This document shows, piece after piece, positions 1 through 9,710 of a stretch of 64,000 nucleotides of DNA. Made by a program: the position numbers and the translations under genes. The notes under the pieces were generated by a model. It was not told the origin of the DNA. It did no database searches and worked only from the letters and a program-made list of their open reading frames with translations. The stretch spans positions 25,195,501 through 25,259,500 of the forward strand of contig JASXTE010000016.1 in assembly GCA_030280995.1 (NCBI GenBank), in the 5' to 3' direction. The first letter of the stretch is position 1; each line of letters starts with the position of its first letter. This DNA comes from Hemileia vastatrix. Taxonomy: Eukaryota > Basidiomycota > Pucciniomycetes > Pucciniales > Zaghouaniaceae.

Positions 1-3000
1 GTTAAACTGCAATTATCTCCTTCTATTATGGAGCTCCAGCAAGAGGGTAAACTGCAAAAATCTTATCAAAATCCAATAAAAAATCTCAGTATAATTAAAA
101 CACAAAAAAATAATTTTTGTGAAAATTCAATTCCGGTTCCCCAGCAAGAGGTTAAACTGCCGACTTTATTTACGGGTGATTTACTGTTGGATAAGGGAAG
201 CAAAGGTGTTGGAAAATCTGTTTATAAATTAGTAGAGGGAAAGGAGAAAAGGGTAAAATTTAAAAATGAAATAAAATATTTTTCTAATTTTTCTTATTCC
301 GATTCTGGCGATCAAGAAGATTCATTTGATGAAAGTTTTAATGGCAATACAAAAGAAAATGTTTTACCTCAAGTTTATTTAGATGTGGACGCAGCTAAAT
401 ATAAGAAAGTAGCAAATAAAGTTCGACCTATTAATGAACCTCTACCTGCTGAATTAAATCCACCTTTGAGAAGACCAAGGTTATCAAGAATTCCTTATGA
501 AAGTCCCTTGGTAAAGAATCTGCCTGAATTTTCTGTGACGTCAAGAATCACTTTTGAGAGACTGGGTGTTGTTAATTTTGGACCTGATGGTTGGTTGTCT
601 GGAGAAGAGAAGAAGTTGTTGTTGGATGTGATGGACAAGCGAGACAAGGCCATTGCTTTTGTAGAAGAGGAGAGGGGTGTGTTGAAGCATTCCTATGGGG
701 AGCCTTACAAGATTCCTGTGGTATGTCATGAACCGTGGCAGCAGAAACCGATTCCTATTCCGGCTGCATTGAAAGAAGCTTATATCGAAGTTGTCAGAGA
801 ACGGATACGCACTGGACTGTATGAGCAATCAACGTCAAGTTATTCTAGTCCGGTATTTTGTATCAAGAAACCGAATGGCAAGCTTAGAGTTGTTCATGAT
901 CTTAGGGAATTAAATAGGGTTACAATAAAGGATGCTGGGATACCGCCTAGTGCTGAGGAGTTTGTTGAAGCGTTTGCAGGGAGAGTGTGTTATGGATTGG
1001 GAGATATTATGGGTGGATATGATGAGAGAGAGTTACATCTGGACTCAAGGCCTCTCACTACATTCGATACGCCACTTGGACGTTTACAGTTAACAAGATT
1101 ACCTCAAGGAGCAACAAATTCGGTTGCAGTTTATCAAGCTCAGATGGCTTGGATCCTTCAAGACAAAATTCCACAATATGCTGGAATCTTTATAGATGAT
1201 GGAGGAATTAAGGGACCAACAACCGACTATGATAACCAGGTGTTGGAAGAGAATCCCGGGATACGCAAATTCATTTGGGAGTTTGCAATTACTTTAGAAA
1301 GAATCTTGTTTCGAATTGAAGAGGCTGGTTTAACTATTTCAGGTTCAAAATTTTCATGTTGTGTGCCAGCCTTAGAAATATTAGGCCATGTGGTATGTAG
1401 AGAGGGTAGGATTATGTCCAAGAAGAAATTTAACAAAATTCAGTCCTGGCCAAGACCCAAGAATACGACCGAAGTCAGAGGGTTTTTAGGCGTTTGCGTA
1501 TATGTTAGAATGTTTATCAAGGACTTTTCTTCATTGGCAGCTCCATTGAGACGGTTAACGAGAAAGGATTCAGACTGGGAGTGGGATGAAGAGTGTGAGA
1601 AGGCGTTTGTGAAGTTGAAGGAGGTTGTGGGGAAGGATTTAGTCCTGCGCAAGTTGGATTATGGAAAAGATGCTGGCAGAATTTATTTAGCAGTTGATTC
1701 AAGTCAGGGTGCAGCTGGGGCGGTTCTGTCTCAGATGGATAAAGCTGGTTACATCAGGCCAGTTAGGTATGAATCTGTAGTATTTACTGAGGTCGAATCA
1801 AGATATTCACAACCAAAATTGGAATTATGTGGTGTGGCGAAAATACTGAAGAAACTTCAGCATATTTTGTGGGGGCAACATTTTGAGTTGCAAGTGGATG
1901 CGAAATCGTTAATCCAGATGATTAATTCCCCAAGTTTACCGAATGCACTCAAGACGAGATGGGTAGCTTTTATTCAACATTTTTCTTTTGATTTAGTTCA
2001 TAAGCCTGGCAAAACTTTTACTATGCCAGATGGTTTATCAAGGAGACCACCCACTGAAGAAGATTCAGACTCAGAAGAGTTCGATGATGATATACCTATT
2101 ATCAAAGCCAGCACTAAAGGAGCTGAAGACTTTCCATACCTCCCCCATGAGGTTAAACTGGCAGGACTATTGTGTTTAGATTATGGTGTTGATGACCTCC
2201 ACCAAGAGGATAAACTGGAAAATAGTTTTTATGTTAATAAAGGTGTTGGAAAAGGTGTAGATAAATCCGGTAGAAAGGAGGTAGAAGAAGATGTGGTGTA
2301 TGTAGAGGAAGATGGATTGGTAGTGTGGGATAGTAGTAAATTAAGGAATGGTGTATATGTTGGAGAATTAGAGAATTTAAATAAAAGGGTGGATAAAGAG
2401 AAAGAGGTATTTTCAAATACGGTTTACGAAGGATCCAAAGGTTCAGAAGAAAAACGTCAACATAGCTCGATTAAAGATTTATTTAGGGGTCAAAAATTAT
2501 TGGCTCATTCATGTGCAGGTGATATTGGTAATAGAGAAGTCCCTATTGATGTTATATTAATTGATTTTCAAGATGAAGTTTGGGGTCAGACTGGTTTTTA
2601 TTTTTTGTTAGTCAAATATTTGTTGACTTTAGAGAGGCCAGAAGATTGTGAAGACGATGAATGGGTGGCTATCAAGAGGAAGTCATCTACTTTTTACCTA
2701 TCTGGTCGACGTTTAATGAGGAGAAGGTATCCAAATCCTCAAGTAGTTATAACTCAAGAGACGGGGCAAGAATTTGTTTTGAAATCACTGCATGAAGATC
2801 TCGGGCATAGAGGCGTTGGAGAAACGTTTAGAAGAAATTCTGATCGATTCTGGTGGCCTGGTATGAAGATGGCTGTTAAACAGTGGGTTAAGTCATGCGA
2901 AGAATGTCAAAGACGAAGTTATTTAAGGCCAAAAGAACCTGGACGTGCAACCGGTGAATATACGCTCTTTGGGAGAGTTAGTTTAGATGCCGTTCATATA

Positions 3001-3525
3001 AAAGAGGGATGGTATAAATATTTAATTGTGGCCAGAGATGATTTATCTGGTTGGGTAGAGGCAGGGCCTCTTATTAATTTAACTGCCAAAAATGTGGCAG
3101 AATTTTTTTTGAATAATTGGGTATATAGGTATCGGGTGATGAAGTTGGTAACGGTAGATGGAGGTCCTGAATTTGGGACAGAGTTTAAAGAGGCCGTATT
3201 GAAAGTTGGATCAAAGGTTAGGGTAGCAACCCCATATTATCCTGAAGCTGAAGGCATGGTTGAAAGAGGGCATCAAGTTATTAAGGATGCCTTAGTTAAA
3301 ATGTGTGGGACAAGTGCCGAAAAGTGGAGGCACTATTTACCTTTAGTTTTATTTGCTGATCGAATCACTGCCAAAAGGACGACCGGATTTTCACCTTATG
3401 AACTTGTTTTTGGACAGAAAGCAGTTTTACCGGTTGATTTAGAAGCTGAATCATATCTTGGAGTTGACTGGGACACGGTCAAAACTACTGAAGAATTATT
3501 GTGTGCAAGAATGATGCAGCTATAA
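1..3525 (+). CDS. Gypsy Pol polyprotein (RT, RNase H, integrase), 5'-partial, ends at an internal stop
   Basis: The frame is open to the left edge; the first ATG in view is at 28 but is probably not the real start. Numbering from that ATG: a charged linker to about residue 215; reverse transcriptase about 230-470 with FIDD at 388-391; RNase H from about 550 with first Asp 557; integrase zinc finger H922-X4-H927-X29-C957-X2-C960; integrase core D987, D1044, E1079 (D-34-E). All catalytic residues seen are present. The frame is closed by TAA at 3523-3525, but the same frame continues to 3852 with homologous protein, and GyA2 has a Glu codon at this place, so the stop is probably a disabling mutation. 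Four hairpin-TAAACTGG units lie in this frame and read as L-x-x-E-x-K-L peptides. Confidence 0.9.
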   Translation, partial: VKLQLSPSIMELQQEGKLQKSYQNPIKNLSIIKTQKNNFCENSIPVPQQEVKLPTLFTGDLLLDKGSKGVGKSVYKLVEGKEKRVKFKNEIKYFSNFSYSDSGDQEDSFDESFNGNTKENVLPQVYLDVDAAKYKKVANKVRPINEPLPAELNPPLRRPRLSRIPYESPLVKNLPEFSVTSRITFERLGVVNFGPDGWLSGEEKKLLLDVMDKRDKAIAFVEEERGVLKHSYGEPYKIPVVCHEPWQQKPIPIPAALKEAYIEVVRERIRTGLYEQSTSSYSSPVFCIKKPNGKLRVVHDLRELNRVTIKDAGIPPSAEEFVEAFAGRVCYGLGDIMGGYDERELHLDSRPLTTFDTPLGRLQLTRLPQGATNSVAVYQAQMAWILQDKIPQYAGIFIDDGGIKGPTTDYDNQVLEENPGIRKFIWEFAITLERILFRIEEAGLTISGSKFSCCVPALEILGHVVCREGRIMSKKKFNKIQSWPRPKNTTEVRGFLGVCVYVRMFIKDFSSLAAPLRRLTRKDSDWEWDEECEKAFVKLKEVVGKDLVLRKLDYGKDAGRIYLAVDSSQGAAGAVLSQMDKAGYIRPVRYESVVFTEVESRYSQPKLELCGVAKILKKLQHILWGQHFELQVDAKSLIQMINSPSLPNALKTRWVAFIQHFSFDLVHKPGKTFTMPDGLSRRPPTEEDSDSEEFDDDIPIIKASTKGAEDFPYLPHEVKLAGLLCLDYGVDDLHQEDKLENSFYVNKGVGKGVDKSGRKEVEEDVVYVEEDGLVVWDSSKLRNGVYVGELENLNKRVDKEKEVFSNTVYEGSKGSEEKRQHSSIKDLFRGQKLLAHSCAGDIGNREVPIDVILIDFQDEVWGQTGFYFLLVKYLLTLERPEDCEDDEWVAIKRKSSTFYLSGRRLMRRRYPNPQVVITQETGQEFVLKSLHEDLGHRGVGETFRRNSDRFWWPGMKMAVKQWVKSCEECQRRSYLRPKEPGRATGEYTLFGRVSLDAVHIKEGWYKYLIVARDDLSGWVEAGPLINLTAKNVAEFFLNNWVYRYRVMKLVTVDGGPEFGTEFKEAVLKVGSKVRVATPYYPEAEGMVERGHQVIKDALVKMCGTSAEKWRHYLPLVLFADRITAKRTTGFSPYELVFGQKAVLPVDLEAESYLGVDWDTVKTTEELLCARMMQL

Positions 3526-3852
3526 AAGAAAGAAGAATATCTAGAAAAGGCATATTCACGGATGATGAAGATCCAAAATCAATCAGTCAGATATTGGGAT
3601 GAGCGGTTGGCACATCGATTAAGGAAACCTTTGAACCCAGGTGATATGGTCCTGGTGTATAATAGGAGTTTGGAAAGTCAGTGGGGAAAGATGTTTGCAG
3701 ATAGGTGGAATGGACCGTATAAAATCAAGGAGCAAGTTTCCGGCAGTTCATATGTGCTAGAAGAGTTGGATGGAGTAGTATTGAAGAAGAGGGTAGCAGC
3801 CAATCAAGTGAAACGGTTCTATCCTAGAGGCACCAGGAGTGCCAAAGTCTAA
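3526..3852 (+). pseudogene. C-terminal end of GyA1 integrase, cut off by an in-frame stop
   Basis: This is the same reading frame as the Pol ORF, reopened after TAA 3523-3525, with an internal ATG at 3562. It encodes the integrase C-terminal region with a GPY/F-type module (RWNGPYKI around 3706-3729). GyA2 carries the homologous segment at 48554-48829 and there has stops at different positions, so the ancestral gene read through. Without readthrough the GyA1 integrase lacks about 109 C-terminal residues. Confidence 0.85.
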
Positions 3853-4017
3853 CTCCGAAATGAGGATAAACTACAATTTTAATGACTTTTATTAAATTTA
3901 TACCTCCGCAATGAGGATAAACTATGATATCGACGAAATTTTATGGATTCCTCCGCAATGAGGATAAAATATGATGTTTATAAAAATCTTATCGACCTCC
4001 GCAACGAGGATAAAATA
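3853..4017 (+). repeat. Four tandem CCTC/GAGG hairpin-TAAACT units at the pol stop
   Basis: Four units start at 3853, 3903, 3950 and 3996 with spacing of about 45-50 bp. Each reads CTC, loop CGCAAT or a variant, GAGG, A, then TAAACTA or the weaker TAAAATA. The first unit overlaps the pol stop codon region; GyA2 keeps the homologous unit at the same place (48497-48519). Confidence 0.85.
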
Positions 4018-4344
4018 TCTTCTTTTTTTATCAAAATACTTTACTATCGTTACATTGTATATGGTCGACGAAACTATGATGGAATTTAACGAAATTCAAG
4101 AAGACCTTCTTTGAAATTTTCAAAAACTTAAAATTCTTTAAATATGGGTGAAGATAGTGTTGGAAAAAATTTTTTAAAAATTTATTGGAAGAAGTGTTCA
4201 CAGGGGAACCTTCTTAATTTAATATTGGCAAGTGTGGGGGTAATTGATGGGCTGGCTGCTCTATACATAATTACCCCATAATGTTCGTTTCCAAAATTTT
4301 CCCTGTTTCTAGTTGAATCCTGGCTTTGTCTTTTAATTTTAGGA

Positions 4345-4367
4345 AGTCCACTAAGACTATAAACTGG
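4345..4367 (+). repeat. Single AGTC/GACT hairpin-TAAACTGG unit
   Basis: Stem AGTC 4345-4348, loop CACTAA, stem GACT 4355-4358, then A and TAAACTGG 4360-4367. It lies downstream of a conserved segment (about 4230-4320) that GyA2 carries twice, at about 47540-47620 and 48300-48390; the GyA2 homologues of this unit are at 47444-47466 and 48211-48235. Confidence 0.8.
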
Positions 4368-4489
4368 AACGAATCAAGAGACACCGCTCTCAACGCCGGA
4401 TTCAAGATTATTTTATTTTATTTTGTTTTTGATTTTTTTTATGTTAGATTGTGATTTCTTTTCTTTAATATATATTATGAATTATTGTA

Positions 4490-4650
4490 AAGGTGATGCT
4501 CACTGGTGGTCTCTAATCATTTTTATAAATTGGAGGGAGCCCACCCAGTGATCATCATTATAAAAATTATCTTCTAAAAAACTTTCATTTATTTTATTTT
4601 CTTTTCAATTTCTTAAAATTGTGTAACCACATCAAGTTGCACTTGGATGT
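4490..4650 (+). other. Two conserved stem-loops in the GyA1 3' noncoding region
   Basis: Imperfect inverted arms of about 20 bp at 4492-4512 and 4533-4556 (TGATGCTCACTGG against CCAGTGATCATCA) enclose an AT-rich loop. A second inverted pair, CCACATCAAG at 4627-4636 and CTTGGATGTGG at 4642-4652, follows. Both are retained in GyA2 (about 48065-48130 and 47860-47890) although the surrounding DNA has diverged, so they may be structured RNA elements. No ORF is present here. Confidence 0.55.
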
Positions 4651-4824
4651 GGGTATGATGTTGAGGGTACGGTTCATCAAATGGCCGGGGGGCATCTTTT
4701 AAAATTTTATTTTAAAATTTTTTTAGTACTTTTTTTATCTTTCTTTTCACATTCATTTATCTTTCTTTAAAATTAAATTTTAACTTTTATTTCAAAACTA
4801 TCTTTTCTAAAATCTTTTATTTTA

Positions 4825-4975
4825 AATTTAAAAAAAAAAAAAAAAATTAAAATTAAAAAAAGAAATAATAATAATAATAAAAATAAAAATAAAAATAAAA
4901 TAAATAATAAATAAAAAAAAATAATAATAATAATAAAATAAAAAAATAAAATTAAATTAAAAATAAAATTAATCA
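4825..4975. repeat. A/AAT-rich simple sequence
   Basis: A run of A followed by AAT and AAAAT microsatellite-like units inside the GyA1 3' noncoding region. No coding content. Confidence 0.85.
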
Positions 4976-5114
4976 ATTAAATCAAAATTATTATTATATT
5001 TCTTAGTTTTATTTTTTTTAGTTTTCATTCTTTTTAGTTTATTCATTTAGTTTAGACAGGAAACAGGGTCTAGGGGAACTCAATACCTATGGTATTTTAC
5101 TTCAAGACAGTTGT

Positions 5115-5883
5115 TAGTCCTCCAAGACTATAAACTGGCTACTGTTCATAACGTTCTTTAAGGTTTTTTATACGTATTTTGGATCTGTTAGTCCTCCAAG
5201 ACTTTAAACTGGCTACTGTTCAAGACTTTCCTTAAGGGTTTTATACAAATTTTGGAGCTGTTTGTCCTCCAAGACTTTAAACTGGCTAATTTTCAAGACT
5301 GTCATTAAAGATTTTATATTGGAGCTGTTAGTCCTTCAAGACTTTAAACTGAATTTCAAGGATAATCAAGATTTTATGGATATTTTTGGAGACGGATTTT
5401 TTTTATCAATCAAATGATAGGTCCACCAAGACCTTAAACTGGAGTTTTATCATATGTTAGGTCCACCAAGACCTTAAACTGGACTATTATCAAGCTGTTG
5501 GGTCCACCATGACCTTAAAATGGATTTCTTATCGATCAAATGTTTGGTCCACCATGACTTTAAACTGGTATTTCATTCATTGTTTAGTCCACTATGACTT
5601 TAAACTGGAAAATTAATTTCTGCAGGATAATTCAACATTCATTGGTCCACTATGACATTAAACTGGATTATCAAGTTTATTCAATCTTTGGTCAAGCCTA
5701 GGCCTTACTTAGGAATATTTCAAGTTATTCATGCACTTAAAAGATCTTTGGTCCACCAAGACCATAAACTGGCAATCGATTATATGTTTGGTCTACCAAG
5801 ACTTTAAATTGGAATGTCAATCTTGTTTGGATAACTCAATTCAGTCTTTTAATTTATCACTGTCCACTAAGACTCTAAACTGG
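5115..5883 (+). repeat. Array of 13 hairpin-TAAACTGG units
   Basis: Units start at 5115, 5190, 5263, 5330, 5419, 5459, 5501, 5546, 5586, 5644, 5750, 5790 and 5861. Each is 22-24 nt: a 4-5 bp stem, a 6-nt loop of type CWCCAA or CACTAT, one spacer base and TAAACTGG. Stems change as pairs: AGTC/GACT in some units, GGTC or AGGTC with GACC or GACCT in others. Spacers between units are unrelated in sequence and 20-80 nt long, so this is not a simple tandem duplication. Confidence 0.9.
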
Positions 5884-6539
5884 TTATTCAATTATTTCTG
5901 GAATTGGGTGCTGATAAGCTTTAGGAGGTTGAAATTTTAGGTGGTGATGATGCTAATGAAAGCATAATGGTTAATTAGGTGAAATTTGTGGCGCTTTAAC
6001 ATGGTCTAAAGTTAATATTATTATTTGAAGCCTGGCAAAAGTATTTTATGGGTTTGCTGCATAGCAAAGTTTGAAAATTGTGATGAAGGAATCAGAAGTT
6101 AGGATGGTAGTTGGATTTTAGGGAATGATTTTTTTTAGTGCCTCAGTGTTAGGCCATTTTTGGTGTGAAGCTTGGAGGACCTTATGGCGAGATTGGAATC
6201 ATAGAATTCGGCTCAGTGGGTGGCCCTATGAGGTTGGAATCAGGAGTATTTGGCTCATAGGAAGATCCACTCTCTCAATGCTGTGACAAGAAGGAAGACT
6301 GGTTAATGGGAGTCTGAAGGGATTCAAACCTTGCCCTCGTAGTGGAATCATCACAAGATTTATATTATTTTATTTAATGTTATATCAAGCCAGAGAAGAA
6401 GAAACAACGTTTTTATTATCAAGAATTAAAAGAAGACCAGCTAAAACAAATTTATCAAATTACTTTATTGGAAAAGATAATTCTTTTGGAATTGCTCAAC
6501 CACTTATGCAAAGTTATAAGAATGGGGACATTCTCAATT
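5884..6539. other. 3' end of GyA1 noncoding region, no gene seen
   Basis: No convincing ORF. Around 6170-6260 two segments with GGAGGACC-TATGGCGA and CCCTATGAGG resemble, in inverse reading, the three GAACTGCAATGATC...CCATGAGG repeats of GyA2 at 47145-47400, so this is conserved element sequence. Confidence 0.6.
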
Positions 6540-6549
6540 GGAGGGAGGA
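6540..6549 (+). promoter_or_regulatory. Polypurine tract of GyA1
   Basis: GGAGGGAGGA directly abuts the LTR start TGTGG. GyA2 has GGAGGAAGGA at the same place. This is the expected plus-strand priming site. Confidence 0.85.
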
Positions 6550-7649
6550 TGTGGTAGCCTAAAGTTTAGTATGGCACCTAAGTACGTAAATGGAGTTTTT
6601 ACGGTGTGCAAGATTGGTGTTATTATTTTTTTATATATAAAAGGGTTTTATTTAATTTATTTGAGTTTTAAATATGAAGAAATTTGTCACAAGCGAATGG
6701 CTACATGAAAACAATTTATTTTACAGAGAAAACTTATTTTTACGGTCTGAAAAATTTATAAGTATCAAGTCGAGTCACTCAAGAACCTTGGGAAATTTTC
6801 CCAGAATTTTTACTATTTTTCTTATATTTTTAAATGAATTTTAAAGTTTTATAGAAATATTTACATTTTCAGAAATTACTTAACTTTGATGAATTTTCAC
6901 GGGGTAATTAGAGCTGCGCAGACTACGAAAATTAGTTTTATATGTAAAGGGGAAGTAGCTCTATTATGTTTAATTTTTCTAGATTTTTTATTATAGTTTT
7001 AAGGTTCTAATTGAGTCCGGAAGTCCGGACGGACTCCGTATGGACTCCGTACGGGCTCCGGATTGACTCTGGGAGAGCTCTGGAGGGGAAAACTTAGGCA
7101 CGTGACTAGGAATACTTAAGAGCATCTCAAACTCGAGATTGAGGGGGGGGATACATCATACAGCTTAATCATTGACCACCACGGTCTCATTTTTTATTAC
7201 TCAACAAATTAAATAAATTTGTAATACCCTTATAACTTTATATTTTATATATAACATTTTAGAAATACTACTCAACAATTTAAATCACACTTCATACAGG
7301 GTATCTTTAGAAAGGTCTTCATCGCTGGGACTTGATTATTGCTGTCTCATAAAAATTCAAATTATTATAAAAACATAAAAGTCAATCTTTTCAGATCTTT
7401 CACTGGTACACCTTAATTGTTGTTATCAGTATTTCTTTCTCAACAGCCACTTTCTTTAAATCTCAATAAGTGTTAATTATTTTAGAGTTTCATTATTTTT
7501 ATCAATCAGATCCAAGTAGATTGGTTAGCTTAGTGATTTAGAATTCCCATTTTGTTATTTTTATTCGAAGGACGGGGTTTTCAGCTAAATCCACATATCT
7601 CCTCCGGATTCTGCTTACAGCAAGGCGACTGTAAGAGTTTACCTTACCA
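6550..7649 (+). repeat. 3' LTR of GyA1 (1100 bp)
   Basis: Starts TGTGGTAGCC after the polypurine tract and ends TTACCTTACCA. Its last 40 bases (GGATTCTGCTTACAGCAAGG and following) match the ends of the GyA2-family LTRs, fixing the boundary. A diverged relative is the split solo LTR at 15479-17962. Short ORFs inside are not credible. Confidence 0.85.
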
Positions 7650-7772
7650 TAGCGAGTACACAAAGGAAAATCACAGTTGCTATGGAGAATTGCTTTCTAC
7701 GCTTCAAGTATGGATTTAGACCTCTGTATTATTGATTTGATGAGCTGCTTTTGCCTTGAGTGTCACGTGGCG
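7650..7772. repeat. 120-bp direct repeat, left copy
   Basis: Begins at the last base of the GyA1 LTR with TAGCGAGTACACAAAGG and ends near CTTGAGTGTCACGTGG. A copy about 92% identical lies at 15354-15478, where it abuts another LTR on its other side. Several differences are CG versus CA. Nature unknown; possibly a remnant of a GyD LTR or of a host repeat. Confidence 0.75.
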
Positions 7773-7877
7773 CATGACAGATGCCCGGGTATAAGAACGT
7801 GAGCTCCGTTGAGCGTAAGACATACTTCCCACACTAGTTTCCCTTTACTTTTATTTATAATTACTCTATAATTTACT

Positions 7878-8869
7878 ATGATGGATTTCCCTACTCCAAC
7901 TCCCACGCCTCCACACCCTAAAGCAGATGGGGGAATTGTTACACAACAGTTTTCCAAGACTTGCACGTCCTGTGAGTCGTTGGAATATTTTTGCATAGAG
8001 AGCACGGCAACACAAGGGCCTCACCAGAAGTGCGAATTTTGCCGATGGAGAAGGGTGGCGTGTGACGCCTTGTCGAAGAATGCTGATATCAAGAGTCGGT
8101 TCACTAAGACAAAATATTGGGTAATCTCTAAGACAAAGGAAGTAGTCGAAGACATTTGGGACGTCTCAATTGGGGACAATCAATCGGTGGGGGAGAGTGA
8201 GGAGGAGGTTGAGGATGATGTGGAAACCTGGGTGACTCGGGCTGTGAGCAAGAAGCGAGTAGTAGAAGAGGAGGTCAACGAGTTGGTCGAGGAGGAAGAG
8301 GAGATTTCCATCTCAAAGAGGACCCCAAAAAGTGACAGGTGGTCATCAAAGATGACAAAGAGGAGAGGGATGTGGCGGTGGAGGTCACTCCAAAATTATT
8401 TTTGGAGGCTGACCCTATTTTCGAAGTAAGTCTATTCCCTGATATTTTAGAAATTTAGGTACTGATGGTCTTGTTTTAGAATTCAGACATCATCATCGAA
8501 GTCCCTACAGCGGAAGCTTCAAATGTGGAAGCGACCCTTGTGGAACCCACTGCTGAGGAAGTGGCAGTGTTGGTCCAAGATAGATTACCGGCAGTTACCT
8601 CAAGGGAGGAACAAGAAGAAACCCTCGATCAGGTATGGTCGAAGAAGCCTCGTCAGGTTTGACAAGCAAAATTTATTGAAGACTTGAGCGGGGAAATCAA
8701 TAATATTGTTGATGCCGCTTCCTTCGACGTAGCTGAGGAGCTACTGGAACTTGGAGAATTGATTCCGGTAGGAGAGGGGGAGAATTTTGAAAAATGTAGA
8801 AAGGAGATAAGGGAAATTTTGGAGAAGATGAAGGGATTGGTTCGGGAGAAGATAAAGAAGAAAATTTAA
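7878..8869 (+). pseudogene. Zn(II)2Cys6-type cluster protein gene, one intron, frameshift and premature stop
   Basis: The start ATGATGG at 7878 opens a Pro/Thr-rich N-terminus followed by Cys 29, 32, 39, 52, 55 and 62, spaced C-X2-C-X6-C-X12-C-X2-C-X6-C, the spacing of fungal binuclear zinc clusters. An acidic, Glu-rich region follows. Near 8338 one base seems lost: the acidic reading continues in another frame up to a GTAAGT donor at 8426. Removing 8426-8479 (54 nt, ending TTTTAG) joins exon 2 in phase. That exon runs to TGA 8660-8662 and continues in the same frame, with coiled-coil-like acidic sequence, to TAA 8867-8869. A DNA-binding role is inferred from the Cys pattern only. It could be a transposon-associated gene rather than a host regulator. 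Confidence 0.65.
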
Positions 8870-9700
8870 AATGAAAAGAGAAAAGAAAAGAAAGAAAAGA
8901 AAAGTAAAAAACAATTTGTATTTAGTAATTTTATTTTGTTGTTTTATGAAAATTTTAATATTTTATTTTTTTATAAGATTTTGGGAGAAAAAAAGAAAAG
9001 ACAGAAAAAAGATTTAAATAGAATTTTGTTTTAAAATTTTGAAAGAAGAAGTTTAAATGAGAGAGGAAAAGACTGAATATTTAATTGAAGGAGTTTTAGT
9101 TTCAAAGTTCAAAAAGAAAAAGAATTAAGTAAGAAGAAAGAAAGAAAGAAAATAGAAATAATTGATTGAAATAATTGTGTTGTAAAATAAAATTTAATGA
9201 AAAGAAACAATTTGTTATTTATAAAAGTTTTTTAATTGAATATTTGAGGAATTTAGTTATTTGAAAAAAGAAAAGAAAGAAAAGAAGAGAAGAAATAATT
9301 TTTTTTTAAAGAGTTTTGAAAGAAAAGAAGTAATTTTTTCGAAGGATTTAAAAAAGAGATTTAGTGGTTAAAGTGAATTTGGAGAAGAATTTTGATAGTT
9401 TGAGGAAAAGAAAATTTTAAAGAAAGAATGTATTTAGAAAATTCAGAAGGAAAAAAGAAAAAGAAGTAAATTTTTAAAAGAAAAAGATTTTAATTTTATT
9501 TGTTTTATTTTATTTTATTTTAATTTGGTTTTATTTTATTTTATTTTATTTATTTTAATTTAATTCAATTTTATTTATTTATTTATTTTAATTTGAATTT
9601 TATTTCATTTTATTCTATTTCAATTTAATTTTATTATTTTAGATTTTAAAAAGAAGAAAAGAAGAGAGAAGAAAGAGAAAAAAAAGAGAAAGAAAAAATA
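8870..9700. repeat. Purine-rich and T-rich low-complexity DNA
   Basis: About 830 bp of AAAGAAAAG-type plus-strand purine runs, with a TTTTATTTTATT stretch at 9480-9640 and almost no C. No ORF or terminal repeat recognised. It fills the place where the 3' LTR of GyD would be expected. Confidence 0.8.
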
Positions 9701-9710
9701 AAAGAGGGTT

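Larger units (their letters stand above)
1..7649 (+). mobile_element. GyA1: Ty3/Gypsy LTR retrotransposon, 5' part outside window
   Basis: The element enters from the left edge inside its gag-pol frame. It continues through RT, RNase H and integrase to 3852, then 2.7 kb of noncoding DNA, a polypurine tract at 6540-6549 and a 3' LTR at 6550-7649. GyA2 (45616-56852, minus) is a complete relative whose pol aligns throughout, which shows what is missing on the left: gag, protease, leader and 5' LTR. The noncoding 3' region is unusually long and is filled with the hairpin-TAAACTGG units described separately. No target duplication can be tested because the left end is not visible. Confidence 0.93.

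Noticed and set aside
5115..5883. CRISPR-like array
   Set aside because: Regularly spaced short repeats, but the repeats are degenerate, spacing varies from about 40 to 105 nt, and the unit recurs inside coding sequence of a retroelement in a eukaryote.
6377..6562. 61-codon ORF before the GyA1 LTR as an extra element gene
   Set aside because: It runs into the LTR across the polypurine tract, and I found no counterpart in the GyA2 3' region.
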